Source of the DNA: Ramicandelaber brevisporus
Taxonomy: Eukaryota; Kickxellomycota; Ramicandelaberales; Ramicandelaberaceae
DNA: 49,548 bases
Direction of reading: 5' to 3'
Assembly: GCA_025201865.1 (NCBI GenBank)
Contig: MU602800.1
Coordinates: 1-49,548, forward strand
The notes beneath the pieces were generated by a model. That model had not been told where the DNA came from and made no database searches. It saw nothing but the letters and a program-made list of their open reading frames with translations. The translations under genes were made by a program, and so were the position numbers. Of this stretch, positions 49,009-49,548 are shown one piece after another. The first letter of the stretch is position 1; each line of letters starts with the position of its first letter.

Positions 49009-49530
49009 CTATTGTTTCGTGGTATTACTATGACATCTTCTCATATGATCACACCATGAACTGACTGTTTTGACCTTCGATGTACAGTCTGGAACTGGAC
49101 ATGGCCATGAACCGTTTAATGACTGCCGAGTCAGAATATAAGTCTTTCCATGTGTGTTGAGTTCTGTTTGGAGTTTGTGCTCATGTTGATGCATTCTCAG
49201 CCTGTTAGAAAAGTTAAAACCATAACTGCATCCTGGATGTTTGCAGATGAACTTCTTCTGATCCTTAGGAACATCTGTAGTTGGATTCTGGTCGCTGTCT
49301 CCATCGATATCATCATCATCATCCTCGGATTTGACGTCGCTGCTTTCAGATTTGATGTAGTCTTCTTCGCTGTCAGCCTCCGAGTCAGACTCGAACTTGG
49401 TGTCAACGTCTGAAGTGTGCTGTTCGAGTTTGATATCATCTGTTGTTGAGAGACTTGGCTCGAGTTTGACTTGCACAGCGACTGCTGCTGTTGCTGCTGT
49501 TGGCTCTGCCTTGATCTTCACGGTCGACAT
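49009..49530 (-). CDS. Repeated zinc-finger protein, N-terminal part ending in TAG
   Basis: 173 residues from ATG 49530-49528. The first 85 residues are acidic with repeated VKxE and KSE/KLE motifs that resemble SUMO attachment sites (VKIKAEP, VKLEPS, IKLEQ, IKSES, VKSED). Then come finger A (FICKHPGCSYGFNF, HQHEH) and finger B (WPCPVPDCTSKVKT, HMRRCH). The TAG at 49009-49011 lies in the linker where the other repeats have CAG/CAA glutamine codons. After TAG the same frame reads KKQQQWQQKSPAKRTR and on into finger C. The protein could be functional alone as a short A-B form. Window edge at 49548 leaves only 18 bases of leader. Confidence 0.8.
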   Translation of the reverse strand: MSTVKIKAEPTAATAAVAVQVKLEPSLSTTDDIKLEQHTSDVDTKFESDSEADSEEDYIKSESSDVKSEDDDDDIDGDSDQNPTTDVPKDQKKFICKHPGCSYGFNFSNRLRMHQHEHKLQTELNTHGKTYILTRQSLNGSWPCPVPDCTSKVKTVSSWCDHMRRCHSNTTKQ

Positions 49531-49548
49531 AGCTGGCTGGCTGGCTGG

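Noticed and set aside
49009-49011. TAG reassigned to glutamine in this genome
   Set aside because: PAT1 ends naturally in TAG at its expected C-terminus, and other genes use CAA/CAG for Gln, so a genome-wide change is not supported.
48990-49025. A short intron removing the TAG
   Set aside because: The only GT-AG pair that fits leaves about 32 bases, too short for a normal intron, and longer choices would delete finger B histidines.
46339-49530. CRISPR-like or IS-like repeats
   Set aside because: The repeats are about 800 bases, coding, and diverged at third positions. They are protein module repeats in a eukaryote.
1-49548. tRNA, rRNA or snRNA genes
   Set aside because: I looked in the larger intergenic regions for tRNA arms and B-box strings and saw no convincing case.

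Overview
The window looks like nuclear DNA of an early-diverging, intron-poor fungus, probably of the zoopagomycete or kickxellomycete kind; I cannot name the species. Fungal markers are an alpha-aminoadipate reductase (lysine made by the fungal route), an Ssk1-type response regulator, a Pkr1-type V-ATPase assembly factor and a Spo73/Mug65-like DysF protein. A lumenal calreticulin ending in HDEL, a Wdr8/WRAP73 orthologue and a JMJD4-like protein fit an early-diverging lineage better than yeasts. Genes are densely packed on both strands and mostly single exons. Proteins are rich in Gln, Ser, Thr and Ala tracts. Of the stop codons I could read, nearly all are TAA, two are TGA (WDR8, DysF) and one is TAG (PAT1). 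Two runs of N (12128-12897 and 35853-36657) show a scaffolded draft.

Layout: 1-477, 3' end of a DUF202 membrane protein. 1-11.4 kb: an Ssk1-like regulator, PNO1 and ISA1 (divergent), a GPP34/Vps74 protein and an endoglycoceramidase-like GH5. 11.7-16 kb: a DUF4139 protein broken by a gap, and an alpha-arrestin. 16.4-26.1 kb: LYS2, a cystathionine beta-lyase, WDR8 and a protein I do not recognise. 26.2-32.8 kb: a large unrecognised protein with a 22-nt first exon, and a DysF protein. 33-38.7 kb: a short-chain dehydrogenase and a seven-membrane-span protein present as one 5' part, one inner copy and one 3' part around a gap. 39-46.2 kb: a four-span membrane protein with a 126-bp duplication over its start, JMJD4, PKR1, PAT1 and calreticulin. 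46.3-49.5 kb: a protein of three repeated zinc-finger modules interrupted by one in-frame TAG.

The genes do not form one pathway. They are housekeeping functions: amino acid synthesis (LYS2, cystathionine beta-lyase), Fe-S assembly (ISA1), ribosome assembly (PNO1), mRNA decay (PAT1), stress signalling (SSK1), and ER, Golgi and vacuole upkeep (calreticulin, VPS74, PKR1). The best leads are the repeated zinc-finger gene with its TAG, the duplication that makes an upstream ORF encoding the same N-terminus as its gene, the uncharacterised 7-TM family with a probable haplotype mis-join, and the G-poor CAA/CAG/CA repeat leaders found ahead of about seven genes on their sense strand.
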